From contig JANXWZ010000164.1 of assembly GCA_025350865.1 (NCBI GenBank), forward strand, positions 1 through 52,596: a DNA stretch of 52,596 bases, given 5' to 3'. The position numbers and the translations under genes are program-made. Below are positions 1-7,921 of the stretch, in pieces. The notes below the pieces were generated by a model. That model saw nothing but the letters and a program-made list of their open reading frames with translations. It ran no database searches and had not been told where the DNA came from. This DNA comes from Rhodanobacteraceae bacterium. GTDB lineage: Bacteria > Acidobacteriota > Terriglobia > Terriglobales > Acidobacteriaceae. The first letter of the stretch is position 1. Every line of letters starts with the position of its first letter.

Positions 1-35
1 GGGTCCTTCGACTGCGTCCATCGCAGAGGCGCGCT

Positions 36-57
36 GGACTTCGCTCAGGATGACGAG
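36..57 (+). repeat. REP-like half-site at left edge
   Basis: A GGACTTCGCTCAGGATGACG sequence lies just before the first gene. It resembles the right half of the GATTCTTCGCT...CTCAGAATGAC palindromic repeats found elsewhere in this window. The window edge cuts off any partner arm, so this is only a probable member of that family. Confidence 0.35.
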
Positions 58-150
58 ATTGTGCGTGAGTTAGCCATTGCACTAGTTGATGGCGTAGGCT
101 TTCTGGTGCGACCCCATTTTGTTCGGAGTTGCACCTTGGAGGATTTCCGC

Positions 151-1113
151 TTGCTGACTCGTCGTCGTTTTCTTGCTACTTCCGCCGCTCTCGCTGCAAC
201 TCCTGCGATGCTTCGCGCGCAGGCTGCCAAGCCCCTGTATCCGCAGCGCAATTTGCCGTTTCACCTGGCGGTCATCAACGACGAGATCGGCGAGGACTTT
301 GAGTTCACCTGCAAGGTTGCAGCGGTGGACTTTGGCCTGAAGTACATTGAGATCCGCTCGATCGGCAAGACGAATATTGCTGCAGCCAGCGATGAGCAGT
401 TGGCGGATGCGAAGAAGATTCTTACGAAGTATTCACTAGCCGTCACCGACCTCGCCAGTCCCCTGTTCAAGGTGGACTTTCCTGGCGAGAAACGCGCCGA
501 TGGCAGGGCGGAGAAAAACCCGCCGGCAGATACCTTCGCAGCGCAGACCGAGGTGCTGGAGAAGTGCATTCACGCCGCGAAGATGCTGGGCAGCACACGC
601 ATTCGGTGCTTCGATTTCTGGAAGCTGGAGGATGAGACCAAGGCTCGGCCGGTGATCAACGCGCAGCTGCGCAAGGCATCTGTGCGGCTGGCGAAAGAGA
701 ACATGATCCTGCTGCTGGAGAACGAGCAGAGCTGCAATACGTCGACCGGCGCGCAATCGGCGAAGCTGCTTGCAGCAGTAACGAATCCAAACTTCATGCT
801 GAACTGGGATCCGGGCAATGCAGCCGAATCCGGCGAGGTTCCGTTCCCGTATGGCTACAATCTGTTGCCGAAGAACCGCATCGGCCATGTGCATTGCAAG
901 GACGCGATGAAGCTGCCGGACGGCAAGATCGGCTGGGCTCCTGTGGGTGGCGGCATGATCGATTGGAAGGGCCAGCTGGAGGCGCTCAAGAAGCTCAAAT
1001 ACTCGCAGGCCCTGTCACTGGAGACCCATTGGAAGAGTGGCAAGGGTCCGGAAGATTCGACGCGGACAAGCATGGCTGGATTGCAGAAGATATTGGCGGA
1101 AGTTAGTTCTTAA
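151..1113 (+). CDS. Secreted sugar phosphate isomerase/epimerase-like TIM-barrel protein
   Basis: A 320-residue protein of the xylose isomerase-like TIM barrel (AP_endonuc_2) type. These proteins usually act on sugars or sugar derivatives; the substrate here is unknown. The TTG start at 151 is preferred over GTG 61 because GGAGG lies at 138-142, and because it gives an N-terminus LLTRRRFLATSAAL followed by Ala-X-Ala (LRAQA). That is a Tat-type signal (RRxFL), so the enzyme is probably exported folded. Core motifs include the LLLENEQS and MLNWDPGN strands and the GHVHCKD metal-site region. It stands alone and ends against a long hairpin shared with the convergent SGNH hydrolase gene. Family is fairly sure, reaction is not. 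Confidence 0.82.
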   Translation: MLTRRRFLATSAALAATPAMLRAQAAKPLYPQRNLPFHLAVINDEIGEDFEFTCKVAAVDFGLKYIEIRSIGKTNIAAASDEQLADAKKILTKYSLAVTDLASPLFKVDFPGEKRADGRAEKNPPADTFAAQTEVLEKCIHAAKMLGSTRIRCFDFWKLEDETKARPVINAQLRKASVRLAKENMILLLENEQSCNTSTGAQSAKLLAAVTNPNFMLNWDPGNAAESGEVPFPYGYNLLPKNRIGHVHCKDAMKLPDGKIGWAPVGGGMIDWKGQLEALKKLKYSQALSLETHWKSGKGPEDSTRTSMAGLQKILAEVSS

Positions 1114-1128
1114 AACAAGAACAGAGCG

Positions 1129-1196
1129 ACCACGGATATAACGGATGAACACGGATAAGACAAGGCAAATCCGTGTTCATCCGTTATATCCGTGGT
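1129..1196. terminator. 28-bp perfect hairpin between convergent genes (hairpin family C)
   Basis: The arms 1129-1156 and 1169-1196 are exact reverse complements over 28 bp with a 12-nt loop. The left arm begins ACCACGGATATAACGGAT. It sits between two convergent stop codons, as expected for a bidirectional terminator. Related hairpins with different stem sequences lie at 25097-25171, 39996-40108 and 51092-51154. Confidence 0.7.
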
Positions 1197-1207
1197 TGCT
1201 TTTCGTA

Positions 1208-1945
1208 TCAGTTTCCCCACGCGGCGTTCGTCGTACGGAGCCACTCGCGTGCCATCAGGCCGTGGCCGGCGTAGGTGGGGTGGACGCCGTCCCAGCACCA
1301 GTAGGCAGCGGGCGCGTGGGCCAGCGCGTCGTCGAAGGCTTGCTGGTAGTGGATCACCGGCAGGTGGTATTTGGCTCCTAGTTTTGCGACTGCAGTCTGG
1401 CGTTTCTTCAGGTCGGCTAGCTCTTCGCTGTAGTTGGCCTGGTGTTTTCCGACCGGCAGCAGGAACGGTTCGCCGAGGACGATCTTAGTGTTGGGCAGGG
1501 CAGCTACCGTTTCCGCGAGAACCTTGTCGTATGCGGTCTCGTACTCCTCGGCGGTGAGGGGGCCTTTTGAGCCGAGCTGGTCGTTGATCCCGATGAGGAT
1601 GGAGAGGATGCTGGGCTTCAGGGCGAGCGTGTCTTCCTTCCAGCGTGCGGCCAGGTCGACAACGCGCTCGCCGGAGATGCCGCGATTGATGAAGTGGATG
1701 TTCCGGTCCGGGATATCGGCCCCCACCTGCGCAGCGAGGATGTAGGCGTAGTCCTGGCCCATGATGTGGTTCTGGTCGGTGCCGGTCTTCGCTCGGCCGC
1801 CATCGGTGATGGAGTCGCCCTGAAAGAGGACTACATCGTTCTCGTGCAGGAACGGGAACTGCACATGGGTGGGCGGACGAATGGGGCGCTGCTGGGCGGC
1901 GAGCGTGGGGGCGAGCAGAAGGAGCGCGGCGAGGCGGAGTTTCAT
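1208..1945 (-). CDS. SGNH/GDSL-family hydrolase, secreted
   Basis: A 245-residue esterase/lipase-like protein. The start at 1945 follows an AGGA about 9 nt upstream and gives a signal peptide (MKLRLAALLLLAPTLAAQQ). All SGNH blocks are visible: FQGDSITDGG (catalytic Ser, block I), NRGISGERV (Gly, block II), ILIGIND (Asn, block III) and WDGVHPTYAGH (Asp/His, block V). The family deacylates lipids or carbohydrate esters; the substrate cannot be told from sequence. A start 13 codons upstream is open but would mask the signal peptide. It is convergent with the TIM-barrel gene and separated from it by a perfect hairpin. Confidence 0.88.
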   Translation of the reverse strand: MKLRLAALLLLAPTLAAQQRPIRPPTHVQFPFLHENDVVLFQGDSITDGGRAKTGTDQNHIMGQDYAYILAAQVGADIPDRNIHFINRGISGERVVDLAARWKEDTLALKPSILSILIGINDQLGSKGPLTAEEYETAYDKVLAETVAALPNTKIVLGEPFLLPVGKHQANYSEELADLKKRQTAVAKLGAKYHLPVIHYQQAFDDALAHAPAAYWCWDGVHPTYAGHGLMAREWLRTTNAAWGN

Positions 1946-1979
1946 CAGGTTCAATCCTAGTGCGGATGTGGTGTTGGAG

Positions 1980-2020
1980 CCCACCTCAAACGGTGATGCT
2001 GTTTGAGATGGGGCACCCGG
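1980..2020. repeat. Palindromic repeat family B, copy 1
   Basis: The arms CCCACCTCAAACG (1980-1992) and GTTTGAGATGGGG (2001-2013) pair with one mismatch and are followed by CACCCGG. The same layout recurs at 23016, 38254 and 45485. It lies between the SGNH hydrolase start and the aldo/keto reductase stop, next to a family A copy. Confidence 0.7.
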
Positions 2021-2046
2021 ACGGTTTGGGTGGGGATAGAAGAGCC

Positions 2047-2084
2047 AATACGGAGATTCTTCGCTTTACTCAGAATGACCTCAG
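2047..2084. repeat. Palindromic repeat family A (REP-like), copy 1
   Basis: The unit ACGGAGATTCTTCGCT..ACTCAGAATGACCTC contains GATTCT..AGAATGAC half-sites around a TTCGCT core. Near-identical units occur at 9237, 9287 (inverted), 9711 and 20725, with variants at 24344 and 42695. It is intergenic, just after the aldo/keto reductase stop codon. Confidence 0.75.
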
Positions 2085-2093
2085 CGGGTTGGG

Positions 2094-3056
2094 TCAGGGG
2101 CGGGATTTGATGAAGTCGGCGATCTCGTTGAACTCGGCTTCGGTAAGGCGGAACTCAGCGGCCGGCAACACGCCTTCGACCTGGCTGGCGCTGCGTCCGC
2201 CGACGATGGCGGCTGTGATCGCTGGATTGTGCAGCGTCCAGGCGATGGCTACTACGCCGGCTGAGACATCGTGCGAAGCGCCGATCTCCCGCAGCAGTTC
2301 TGCGAGGTCCAGATTGCGCGAGAGCAGCGGCTCCTGATACTGCTTGGCGCGTTTGCGGAAGTCGTTCTCCGGGAAAGTCATCACGCGCTCTTTGGTCATC
2401 GCGCCCGTGAGCAGGCCGCTGTGCATGGGGGCATAGTTGATGACGCCGATGCCGTGCTTCAGGCAGAAGGGCAGCACCTCAGCCTCGGCGGTGCGGTTGA
2501 TCATGGAGTATGGCGGCTGCATGGATGTGAGCGGCGCGATCTTCATGGCGCGCTCCATCTGAGCGATGGAGAAGTTGGAGCCCCCGATCCAGCGGACTTT
2601 CCCCTCCTTTTTGAGCTCGGCCATCACCGCCCAGCCCTCTTCGAGCTCTTCGTCGGGGACGGGCCAGTGGATCTGGTACAGGTCGATGGTGTCGATGCGC
2701 AGGCGACGCAGGCTATCTTCACACTCCTGCCGGATTTTCTTCATCGTCTGAACGACCTTACGGTCTTCGCCCCAGGTCATGGTGGATTTGGTGAAAACGT
2801 AAGGTTTGGTGGTGTTGGTCTTCAGGGCGTGGCCGACGATCTCCTCGGAGTGGCCCAGGCCGTAGACGGCGGCAGTGTCGATCCAGTTGATGCCGGCGTC
2901 GAGTGCGCGGTGGATGGCGTCAACGGAGTCGGTGTCGTCCTGGGGGCCCCAGCCAAACTGCCAGTCTCCGCCGCCAATGGCCCAGGCACCAAAGCCGATG
3001 GGGGTAAGCTGCAGGTCGGAGTTTCCAAGTTGCCGTGTGGTGCCGAGTGTGGTCAT
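2094..3056 (-). CDS. Aldo/keto reductase
   Basis: A 320-residue NADPH-dependent aldo/keto reductase. The catalytic tetrad is visible in order: Asp in NWIDTAAVYG, Tyr in the same segment, Lys in YVFTKSTMTW and His in LYQIHWPVP. The C-terminal AIVGGRSASQVEGVL is the usual cofactor phosphate-binding stretch. It has no signal peptide, so it is cytoplasmic. The family reduces aldehydes and ketones, often in sugar metabolism; the substrate is not predictable here. It is divergent from the endonuclease III-like gene, with 84 bp between the two starts. Confidence 0.93.
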   Translation of the reverse strand: MTTLGTTRQLGNSDLQLTPIGFGAWAIGGGDWQFGWGPQDDTDSVDAIHRALDAGINWIDTAAVYGLGHSEEIVGHALKTNTTKPYVFTKSTMTWGEDRKVVQTMKKIRQECEDSLRRLRIDTIDLYQIHWPVPDEELEEGWAVMAELKKEGKVRWIGGSNFSIAQMERAMKIAPLTSMQPPYSMINRTAEAEVLPFCLKHGIGVINYAPMHSGLLTGAMTKERVMTFPENDFRKRAKQYQEPLLSRNLDLAELLREIGASHDVSAGVVAIAWTLHNPAITAAIVGGRSASQVEGVLPAAEFRLTEAEFNEIADFIKSRP

Positions 3057-3140
3057 CGTGATCTCCTGATCGTGGTTGGATGTGGTGAGCCGCTTGGCTC
3101 GTCACTACCAGTGTGCAGCATCGAGACTAAAATCAGGTCA

Positions 3141-3848
3141 ATGGATCCAGTTCCACTCTTCCCGCAGCCTGTCGATACGAGGCTGACTCATCTCCATCAG
3201 ACGCTGCTGACACGCTACGGACAGCCGGCACCGCGGGTGCAGCGCGATCCGCTGTCGCAGTTGATCTACTCGCTGCTGGCCTCGCGAACGAAGACCGAAG
3301 ACTCGGACAACGTGATGCGCGGGCTGCAGTCAAGATACGCGACGTGGGAGGAGTTCCGCGATGCGCCGCTGGCCGAGGTGGAGCAGGCGATCGCCGGGGT
3401 GACATTTCCAGAGGTGAAGGCTCCGCGGATCAAAGGGGCGCTGATGGGGATCACAGCTCGGTATGGATCGTTGACTCTCGACTTCCTGGCGAAGTATCGC
3501 ACCGACAAGATTCGTGAGTGGCTGGAAGGATTTGAAGGCGTGGGGGCGCAGGTGTCGGCTGCGGTGGTGAATTTTTCCACCCTGCGACGGCGGGCGCTAT
3601 GCGTAGACGCGAATCACCTGCGCGTGACGCAGCGGCTGGCTCTGACTCCCAGGGCAGACGCAGCCACCACCGAAACGCGCCTGATGCGGCTGGTTCCGGA
3701 GGATTGGGACGCGGCGATGCTGGATGAGCACCACTCGCTGGTAAAGCTGCACGCGCAGACGCTGTGTACGTTTGCCGAACCGAAGTGCGGGGCGTGTCCG
3801 TTGGTGGAGCGTTGCCCGTTTGGCAAGAAGACCGTGGGGCAGGTCTAA
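3141..3848 (+). CDS. Endonuclease III-like HhH-GPD DNA glycosylase with Fe-S cluster
   Basis: A 235-residue base-excision repair glycosylase of the HhH-GPD superfamily. The hairpin is LEGFEGVGAQVSAAVV, the catalytic Asp lies in CVDANHLRV, and a C-X6-C-X2-C-X5-C [4Fe-4S] motif closes the protein (CTFAEPKCGACPLVERC). The Lys that gives endonuclease III its lyase activity (GVGRKTA in E. coli Nth) is Gln here, so a glycosylase-only enzyme is likely. The reading frame is open far upstream, but that part is antisense to the reductase gene; ATG 3141 is chosen because homology begins there. Its 3' end overlaps the convergent toxin gene by 4 nt. Confidence 0.88.
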   Translation: MDPVPLFPQPVDTRLTHLHQTLLTRYGQPAPRVQRDPLSQLIYSLLASRTKTEDSDNVMRGLQSRYATWEEFRDAPLAEVEQAIAGVTFPEVKAPRIKGALMGITARYGSLTLDFLAKYRTDKIREWLEGFEGVGAQVSAAVVNFSTLRRRALCVDANHLRVTQRLALTPRADAATTETRLMRLVPEDWDAAMLDEHHSLVKLHAQTLCTFAEPKCGACPLVERCPFGKKTVGQV

Positions 3849-4231
3849 ACCTTGCGGATCGGGCCGGGGTATTGGGCGATTCTGACGTCGGAGGTTAGTA
3901 GTGTAATGTTCTCACTGATCGCCTGCGCTATGAGGATGCGGTCGAAGGGGTCTCGATGAATCCGTGGCAAGCCCTCGATTGCCATTGCATGGTGTGTGGC
4001 GAAGGTCAGTTCGCGAAACCCACGCCGTAGAAGCTCTTCGTGCAGGAGACGAGGGTCCGGCTGAAAGTCCTGCCGGTTGAGAGCTCTTTTGATGGCGATC
4101 TCCAAAAAGCTGATTGAACTGAAGAACAGCTCGTTTGCTGGATCTTGCATCAGCCGACGGGCCTCAGCCGGAAGTTTTTTAGGCTCCGTCGTGAACCATA
4201 GAAGGAGATGAGTGTCATTGAGAAACTTCAT
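3845..4231 (-). CDS. PIN-domain toxin, VapC type
   Basis: A 128-residue PIN-domain ribonuclease. Acidic residues expected for Mg2+ binding are seen at FLNDTHLLLWF (Asp), FLEIAIK (Glu) and HRDPFDRILIAQA (Asp pair), followed by TLLTSDVRIAQY (Asp). The family cleaves tRNA or rRNA when freed from its antitoxin. Its ATG overlaps the last base of the antitoxin stop codon, so the two are translationally coupled. Typical type II toxin-antitoxin length and order (antitoxin first). Confidence 0.9.
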   Translation of the reverse strand: MKFLNDTHLLLWFTTEPKKLPAEARRLMQDPANELFFSSISFLEIAIKRALNRQDFQPDPRLLHEELLRRGFRELTFATHHAMAIEGLPRIHRDPFDRILIAQAISENITLLTSDVRIAQYPGPIRKV

Positions 4232-4464
4232 TACTCTCGCAGTCCGAACATGTCTTCGATTTCCTTTTGGAACATGGTGTCGAAATCGTCTGGAATCGTA
4301 AACATACCTTCGAGGCCACCCATCCTGCGCATGGCCGGGGCAGGCTCTTCAATGGGCACGGCCTTGTAAAGGGGCTTCCCGGATTTCGCGATGATGAAGG
4401 GCTCTCCCTTGGCGATCAGCTTGGAAAGGTGGGTCTTCGCTTCGTGGATATTGACGGTTTGCAT
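4231..4464 (-). CDS. Antitoxin, Phd/YefM type
   Basis: A 77-residue antitoxin. The N-terminal MQTVNIHEAKTHLSKLI is the Phd/YefM DNA-binding fold, and the C-terminal acidic tail (PDDFDTMFQKEIEDMF) should wrap the PIN toxin. It precedes and overlaps the toxin gene by 1 nt. Such antitoxins repress their own operon; an operator-like repeat lies 5-26 bp before the start codon. Confidence 0.9.
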   Translation of the reverse strand: MQTVNIHEAKTHLSKLIAKGEPFIIAKSGKPLYKAVPIEEPAPAMRRMGGLEGMFTIPDDFDTMFQKEIEDMFGLRE

Positions 4465-4468
4465 AGTG

Positions 4469-4490
4469 GACTTAGTCTACCAGACTTAGT
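4469..4490. promoter_or_regulatory. Operator-like repeat before the toxin-antitoxin pair
   Basis: Two direct copies of GACTTAGT start at 4469 and 4483, 14 bp apart. Between them AGTCT (4474-4478) and AGACT (4482-4486) form an inverted repeat with a 3-bp centre. The position, directly upstream of the antitoxin start, fits autoregulation by the Phd-type antitoxin. Inferred from position and symmetry only. Confidence 0.5.
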
Positions 4491-4550
4491 TTACTTGGTT
4501 CAGTCCTCCGCGGACGGAATCCGGGCCGACCAGCTAGACTGCCAGATACG

Positions 4551-5450
4551 ATGGATATTGGACAGCTTGAAGAGAAGTTTGGGATTCCGGGACATCTTTC
4601 GTTCGACTCGCACGACAGATTGACGCGGGTGCAGGTGCACACGGCGGCGGCGGACGCCACCATCTATCTGCACGGCGCGCATGTGACGCACTGGCAGCCT
4701 GCGGGGCAGGAGCCGGTGATTTTTCTGTCGGAGAAGTCGGAATTTGCGGAGGTGAAGGCTATTCGCGGGGGAGTGCCGATCTGCTTCCCGTGGTTTGGTC
4801 CGCGGTCCGACGGGCAGGCGGGGCCGCCCCATGGGTATGCCCGAATTCAAGAGTGGGAACTGGTGTTTGCGGCGCTGGTCCCGGGGCCGGACGGCGACCA
4901 GATTTACCTTACGTTTGCGCTGTATCCGAATGACGCGAGCCGGAGCCTGGGCTTCGACAACGTGCGGTTGGCGTACGAAGTCATCGTCGGCAGGACGTTG
5001 ACGATGCGGCTGACCTCAGTCAATGCAGGCGCGGAATCAGTCGTGGTCGAGGAGGCGTTGCATGCCTACTTTGCGGTTGGCGATGTGCGGAACGCGATGC
5101 TGACCGGGCTGGAATCGGCGGTGTATCGCGACAAGACAGATGGGATGAAGGTGAAGTCCACTCCCGCGGGACCGCTGCGGTTGACGGCGGCGACGGACAG
5201 CGTGTTTCCGGGAAACAGAGCTCCGATTGAGATTCACGACATCGGCAATGGCCGGGTCATTTCGGTGGATAAGACGAATTCTGCCACGACAGTTGTGTGG
5301 AACCCGTGGAGTGGTCTGTCGGACTTACCGGAGGATTCGTGGCCGGGATTTGTGTGTGTCGAGACAGCGAATACGGCGACGGATGACATCACACTGGAGC
5401 CTGGCAAAAGCCATCAGATGTCCTGCGTGATTGCGGTTACTGCCGTTTAG
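4551..5450 (+). CDS. D-hexose-6-phosphate mutarotase (YeaD-like)
   Basis: A 299-residue aldose-1-epimerase-fold protein of the glucose-6-phosphate 1-epimerase group, which interconverts anomers of hexose 6-phosphates in the cytoplasm. Family landmarks are GGVPICFPWFGPR (phosphate/sugar site), PPHGYARIQEW (His), EEALHAYFAVGD (catalytic His) and DSWPGFVCVETAN (catalytic Glu). It is the first gene of a co-directional run; maf follows 9 nt after its stop. Confidence 0.9.
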   Translation: MDIGQLEEKFGIPGHLSFDSHDRLTRVQVHTAAADATIYLHGAHVTHWQPAGQEPVIFLSEKSEFAEVKAIRGGVPICFPWFGPRSDGQAGPPHGYARIQEWELVFAALVPGPDGDQIYLTFALYPNDASRSLGFDNVRLAYEVIVGRTLTMRLTSVNAGAESVVVEEALHAYFAVGDVRNAMLTGLESAVYRDKTDGMKVKSTPAGPLRLTAATDSVFPGNRAPIEIHDIGNGRVISVDKTNSATTVVWNPWSGLSDLPEDSWPGFVCVETANTATDDITLEPGKSHQMSCVIAVTAV

Positions 5451-5459
5451 GAGAAGACT

Positions 5460-6092
5460 TTGCTGATACTTGCTTCTGCATCGCCCCGCCGTAGCGAGTT
5501 GTTGGCGCAGGCTGGGTTGGAATTCGAGGTGGTCCCGGCGGATATCGACGAGACCCCGCTCCCGGACGAGGGAGCTGCTGCCTATGTGCAGCGGGTCGCG
5601 ACGGAGAAGGCGCAGGCGGTGTGTGCGAAGTATCGCAAGGAGCGTGCAGACGCGGACTTCACAGTGCTGGCGGCGGATACGGCAGTTGTGCTGAGCGAGT
5701 CAGGAACAATCCTCGGCAAGCCGCTGAACCCGGAAGATGCTGAGCGGATGCTTGGGCTGCTGAGCGGGCGGACGCATGCCGTTATGACCGGGGTGGCGGC
5801 GGTGTCGGCCAGGCACGACCGTACGGTGGTGGATGTCGAAATCACCCACGTTTCGTTCAACATGATGTCGGCGCAGGAGATTGAGGACTATGTCGCGACC
5901 GGCGAGCCGCTGGGCAAGGCCGGCGCCTATGCGATTCAGGGCTTTGCCGCCCGCTGGATCCCGCGAATTGAGGGAGACTACTTCAACGTCGTGGGCCTCC
6001 CGATCGCACGGGTCATCGCACTTCTCTCGGAAGCGGATCAAGAACCAGTTGCATTGCAGCCCGGTAAGTTGATAGATCCAAACGAGTTATAA
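5460..6092 (+). CDS. maf: Maf-like nucleoside triphosphate pyrophosphatase
   Basis: A 210-residue Maf/HAM1-fold pyrophosphatase, which hydrolyses non-canonical or dTTP/UTP-type nucleotides to monophosphates. The start is TTG at 5460, with AGGAG at 5449-5453 overlapping the preceding stop region. Family motifs are LILASASPRRSELL at the N-terminus, LAADTAVVL (metal-binding Asp), KPLNPEDAERML and EPLGKAGAYAIQGFAARW. Cytoplasmic. It closely follows the mutarotase gene and is probably co-transcribed with it. Confidence 0.93.
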   Translation: MLILASASPRRSELLAQAGLEFEVVPADIDETPLPDEGAAAYVQRVATEKAQAVCAKYRKERADADFTVLAADTAVVLSESGTILGKPLNPEDAERMLGLLSGRTHAVMTGVAAVSARHDRTVVDVEITHVSFNMMSAQEIEDYVATGEPLGKAGAYAIQGFAARWIPRIEGDYFNVVGLPIARVIALLSEADQEPVALQPGKLIDPNEL

Positions 6093-6229
6093 CAAAACTG
6101 AGGGGAATCAGGCTAGTAAACAAACAGCGGAGAGCAGTGTGGCTTGCGTGCGGAGAACCTGTGTCTGATTTGCCACACTCCGAGTTCGACCCCAGCCATG
6201 TAATCTAGGCCGGTGGCGAAAGGACGTTC

Positions 6230-7156
6230 GTGCAGGTATCCACCGGCGCTGTTCATTACGAACAGACGATTCAATCCGCGATCGGCTTTTCGGGTGTCGG
6301 GCTGCACAGCGGTGCGGTTGTCGAGATGCGACTGGTACCCGCTCCGGCGGGGTCAGGGATTGTCTTTCGCCGGACCGATCTGGACAACTTTGAGATTCCG
6401 GCGACAGGACGCAACGTCGCCAAGGTTAGCTATGCGACATCGTTGATGCGCCAATCGGTCCTGATCCAGACGACCGAGCACCTGCTGTCGGCGCTGATCG
6501 GGTGCGGCGTGGACAACGTGATCGTCGAAGTGGACAACCTCGAGGTGCCCATTCTGGATGGAAGCTCGCTGCCGTATGTGCAGGCGTTCCAGCAGGTGGG
6601 GCTGAAGCAGCAGCGGCGCAAGCGCGAGTATTTGAAGATTTTGAAGGACGTTGAAGTGCGCGACGGGGCGAAGTTCATCGGCGTGTACCCGGGAGAGGGC
6701 TACACGATCGACTACATGATCGATTTCCCTTCGCCGATTGGGCAGGAGACCTTTCGCGGCGACCTTGCGACCGGGGATTATATGGCGCAGATCGCTCCGG
6801 CGCGGACCTTTGGCTACAAGGAAGACGAGCCCATGCTGCGCAACATGGGGCTGATCCGCGGGGCGTCAGATGCGTGTGCGATTATTCTCACCCGCCAGGG
6901 CGTTGTAAACGGTCCGCTGCGGTTTGCGGACGAGTTTGTCCGCCACAAGGTGCTGGACCTGATCGGCGATCTGGCGCTGGCCGGCCGCCGCATCCAGGGT
7001 CGAGTCGTCGCCGAGCGAGCCGGTCATGCGATGCACACCGCGCTGGTGCAGCGGCTGATGCGCGACCGGTCGGCGTGGGAACTGGCGTTTGGGTACGACC
7101 AGGTGGAAGAGCAAGCGCCGGTGCGGCTGCTTGAGATGACCGTCGCGCATGCCTGA
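6230..7156 (+). CDS. lpxC: UDP-3-O-acyl-N-acetylglucosamine deacetylase
   Basis: A 308-residue zinc enzyme that commits UDP-3-O-acyl-GlcNAc to lipid A synthesis. Zinc ligands His84 (TTEHLLSAL), His239 and Asp243 (RHKVLDLIGDLAL) and the catalytic His266 (AERAGHAMH) are all present, as is the GxGLHSG loop near residue 24. The start is GTG 6230. The 137-bp leader before it contains an inverted AGTGTGGC/GCCACACT pair (6136-6143 and 6172-6179) of unknown role. folK overlaps its 3' end by 8 nt. It shows the host makes a lipopolysaccharide-type outer membrane. Confidence 0.97.
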   Translation: MQVSTGAVHYEQTIQSAIGFSGVGLHSGAVVEMRLVPAPAGSGIVFRRTDLDNFEIPATGRNVAKVSYATSLMRQSVLIQTTEHLLSALIGCGVDNVIVEVDNLEVPILDGSSLPYVQAFQQVGLKQQRRKREYLKILKDVEVRDGAKFIGVYPGEGYTIDYMIDFPSPIGQETFRGDLATGDYMAQIAPARTFGYKEDEPMLRNMGLIRGASDACAIILTRQGVVNGPLRFADEFVRHKVLDLIGDLALAGRRIQGRVVAERAGHAMHTALVQRLMRDRSAWELAFGYDQVEEQAPVRLLEMTVAHA

Positions 7157-7655
7157 GCTCCACAGGGCGGCGATTGCGTTGGGATCGAACCTGCCGTCCG
7201 TATTCGGCGGGCCGCGTGAGAATCTTGACGAGGCTGTGCGGCGGATCGCCGAGTTGGGGCGAGTGGTTGCGGTATCAAGCTACCTTACGACCGCGCCGGA
7301 GATTTATCTGGAACAACCTGAGTTTGTGAATGCGGCTGTGCTGCTCGATACCGAGCTGGAGCCTCGGGCGTTGATGCGTGGGTTGTTGGGAATTGAAGGC
7401 GCGATGGGGCGAGTGCGGACGGGTGTTCCGCCAAAGGGGCCGCGACTGATCGATCTGGATCTGATCTTCTTTGATGATCTGGTGTTGGAGTCTGCAGAGT
7501 TGATGCTGCCGCATCCGGGCGTGGCGGAGAGGCGGTTTGTGCTGCGGCCGCTGGCGGAGATCGCCGGTGACTGGCTGGAGCCGGTGTCGGGGAAGACAGT
7601 TGCGGCGATGCTGGCGGAGTTGGATCTTGGTGGCGAAGCTGGCGCTTTTATGTAA
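7149..7655 (+). CDS. folK: 2-amino-4-hydroxy-6-hydroxymethyldihydropteridine pyrophosphokinase
   Basis: A 168-residue HPPK that transfers pyrophosphate from ATP to hydroxymethyldihydropterin in folate synthesis. Visible motifs are AIALGSNL at the N-terminus, the substrate-binding FVNAAVLLDT, and the signature GPRLIDLDLIFFDD with the Mg-binding Asp pair, followed by LPHPGVAERRFVLRPLAEI. Overlaps lpxC by 8 nt, so translation is likely coupled. Length is normal for the family. Confidence 0.96.
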   Translation: MPELHRAAIALGSNLPSVFGGPRENLDEAVRRIAELGRVVAVSSYLTTAPEIYLEQPEFVNAAVLLDTELEPRALMRGLLGIEGAMGRVRTGVPPKGPRLIDLDLIFFDDLVLESAELMLPHPGVAERRFVLRPLAEIAGDWLEPVSGKTVAAMLAELDLGGEAGAFM

Positions 7656-7714
7656 GGCTGTTGTCTTGATTTAGATGAGACGTGTCATCACTTCCCTGCT
7701 CAGGAGCTCCTGCC

Positions 7715-7921
7715 ATGCGGTCTGTTGTCCTTCCGGTGCTGTTCGTTGTCTTGTTTCCTCTAAGCGTTGCTAGCCGCGCCCAAAGCGTCTCGCAGGACTA
7801 CGCCCGTTACTCTGCGATGCTGAACCAGGAACGCGCCGATGCAGCCCAGCGCGATCAGCAGGCTCTGTATGACAGAGTCAGCACGGAATGCCCGAAGCTC
7901 AACCAGCGGAAGCAGCAATAG
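7715..7921 (+). CDS. Signal-peptide fragment, probable 5' part of the Sel1 gene (frame-shifted)
   Basis: A 68-codon frame with AGGAG 12-16 nt before ATG 7715. It encodes a clear signal peptide (MRSVVLPVLFVVLFPLSVAS, then RAQS) and then a polar segment ending CPKLNQRKQQ. The large Sel1-repeat frame (7839-9194) overlaps it in another frame and has no signal peptide or ribosome site of its own. The two are best read as one secreted protein split by a 1-base (or 2-base) indel near 7880-7925, in or just before the AGC-rich stretch. Confidence 0.6.
   Translation: MRSVVLPVLFVVLFPLSVASRAQSVSQDYARYSAMLNQERADAAQRDQQALYDRVSTECPKLNQRKQQ

Noticed and set aside
2271-3140. Upstream extension of the endonuclease III-like frame
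   Set aside because: It is antisense to the aldo/keto reductase and has no family similarity.
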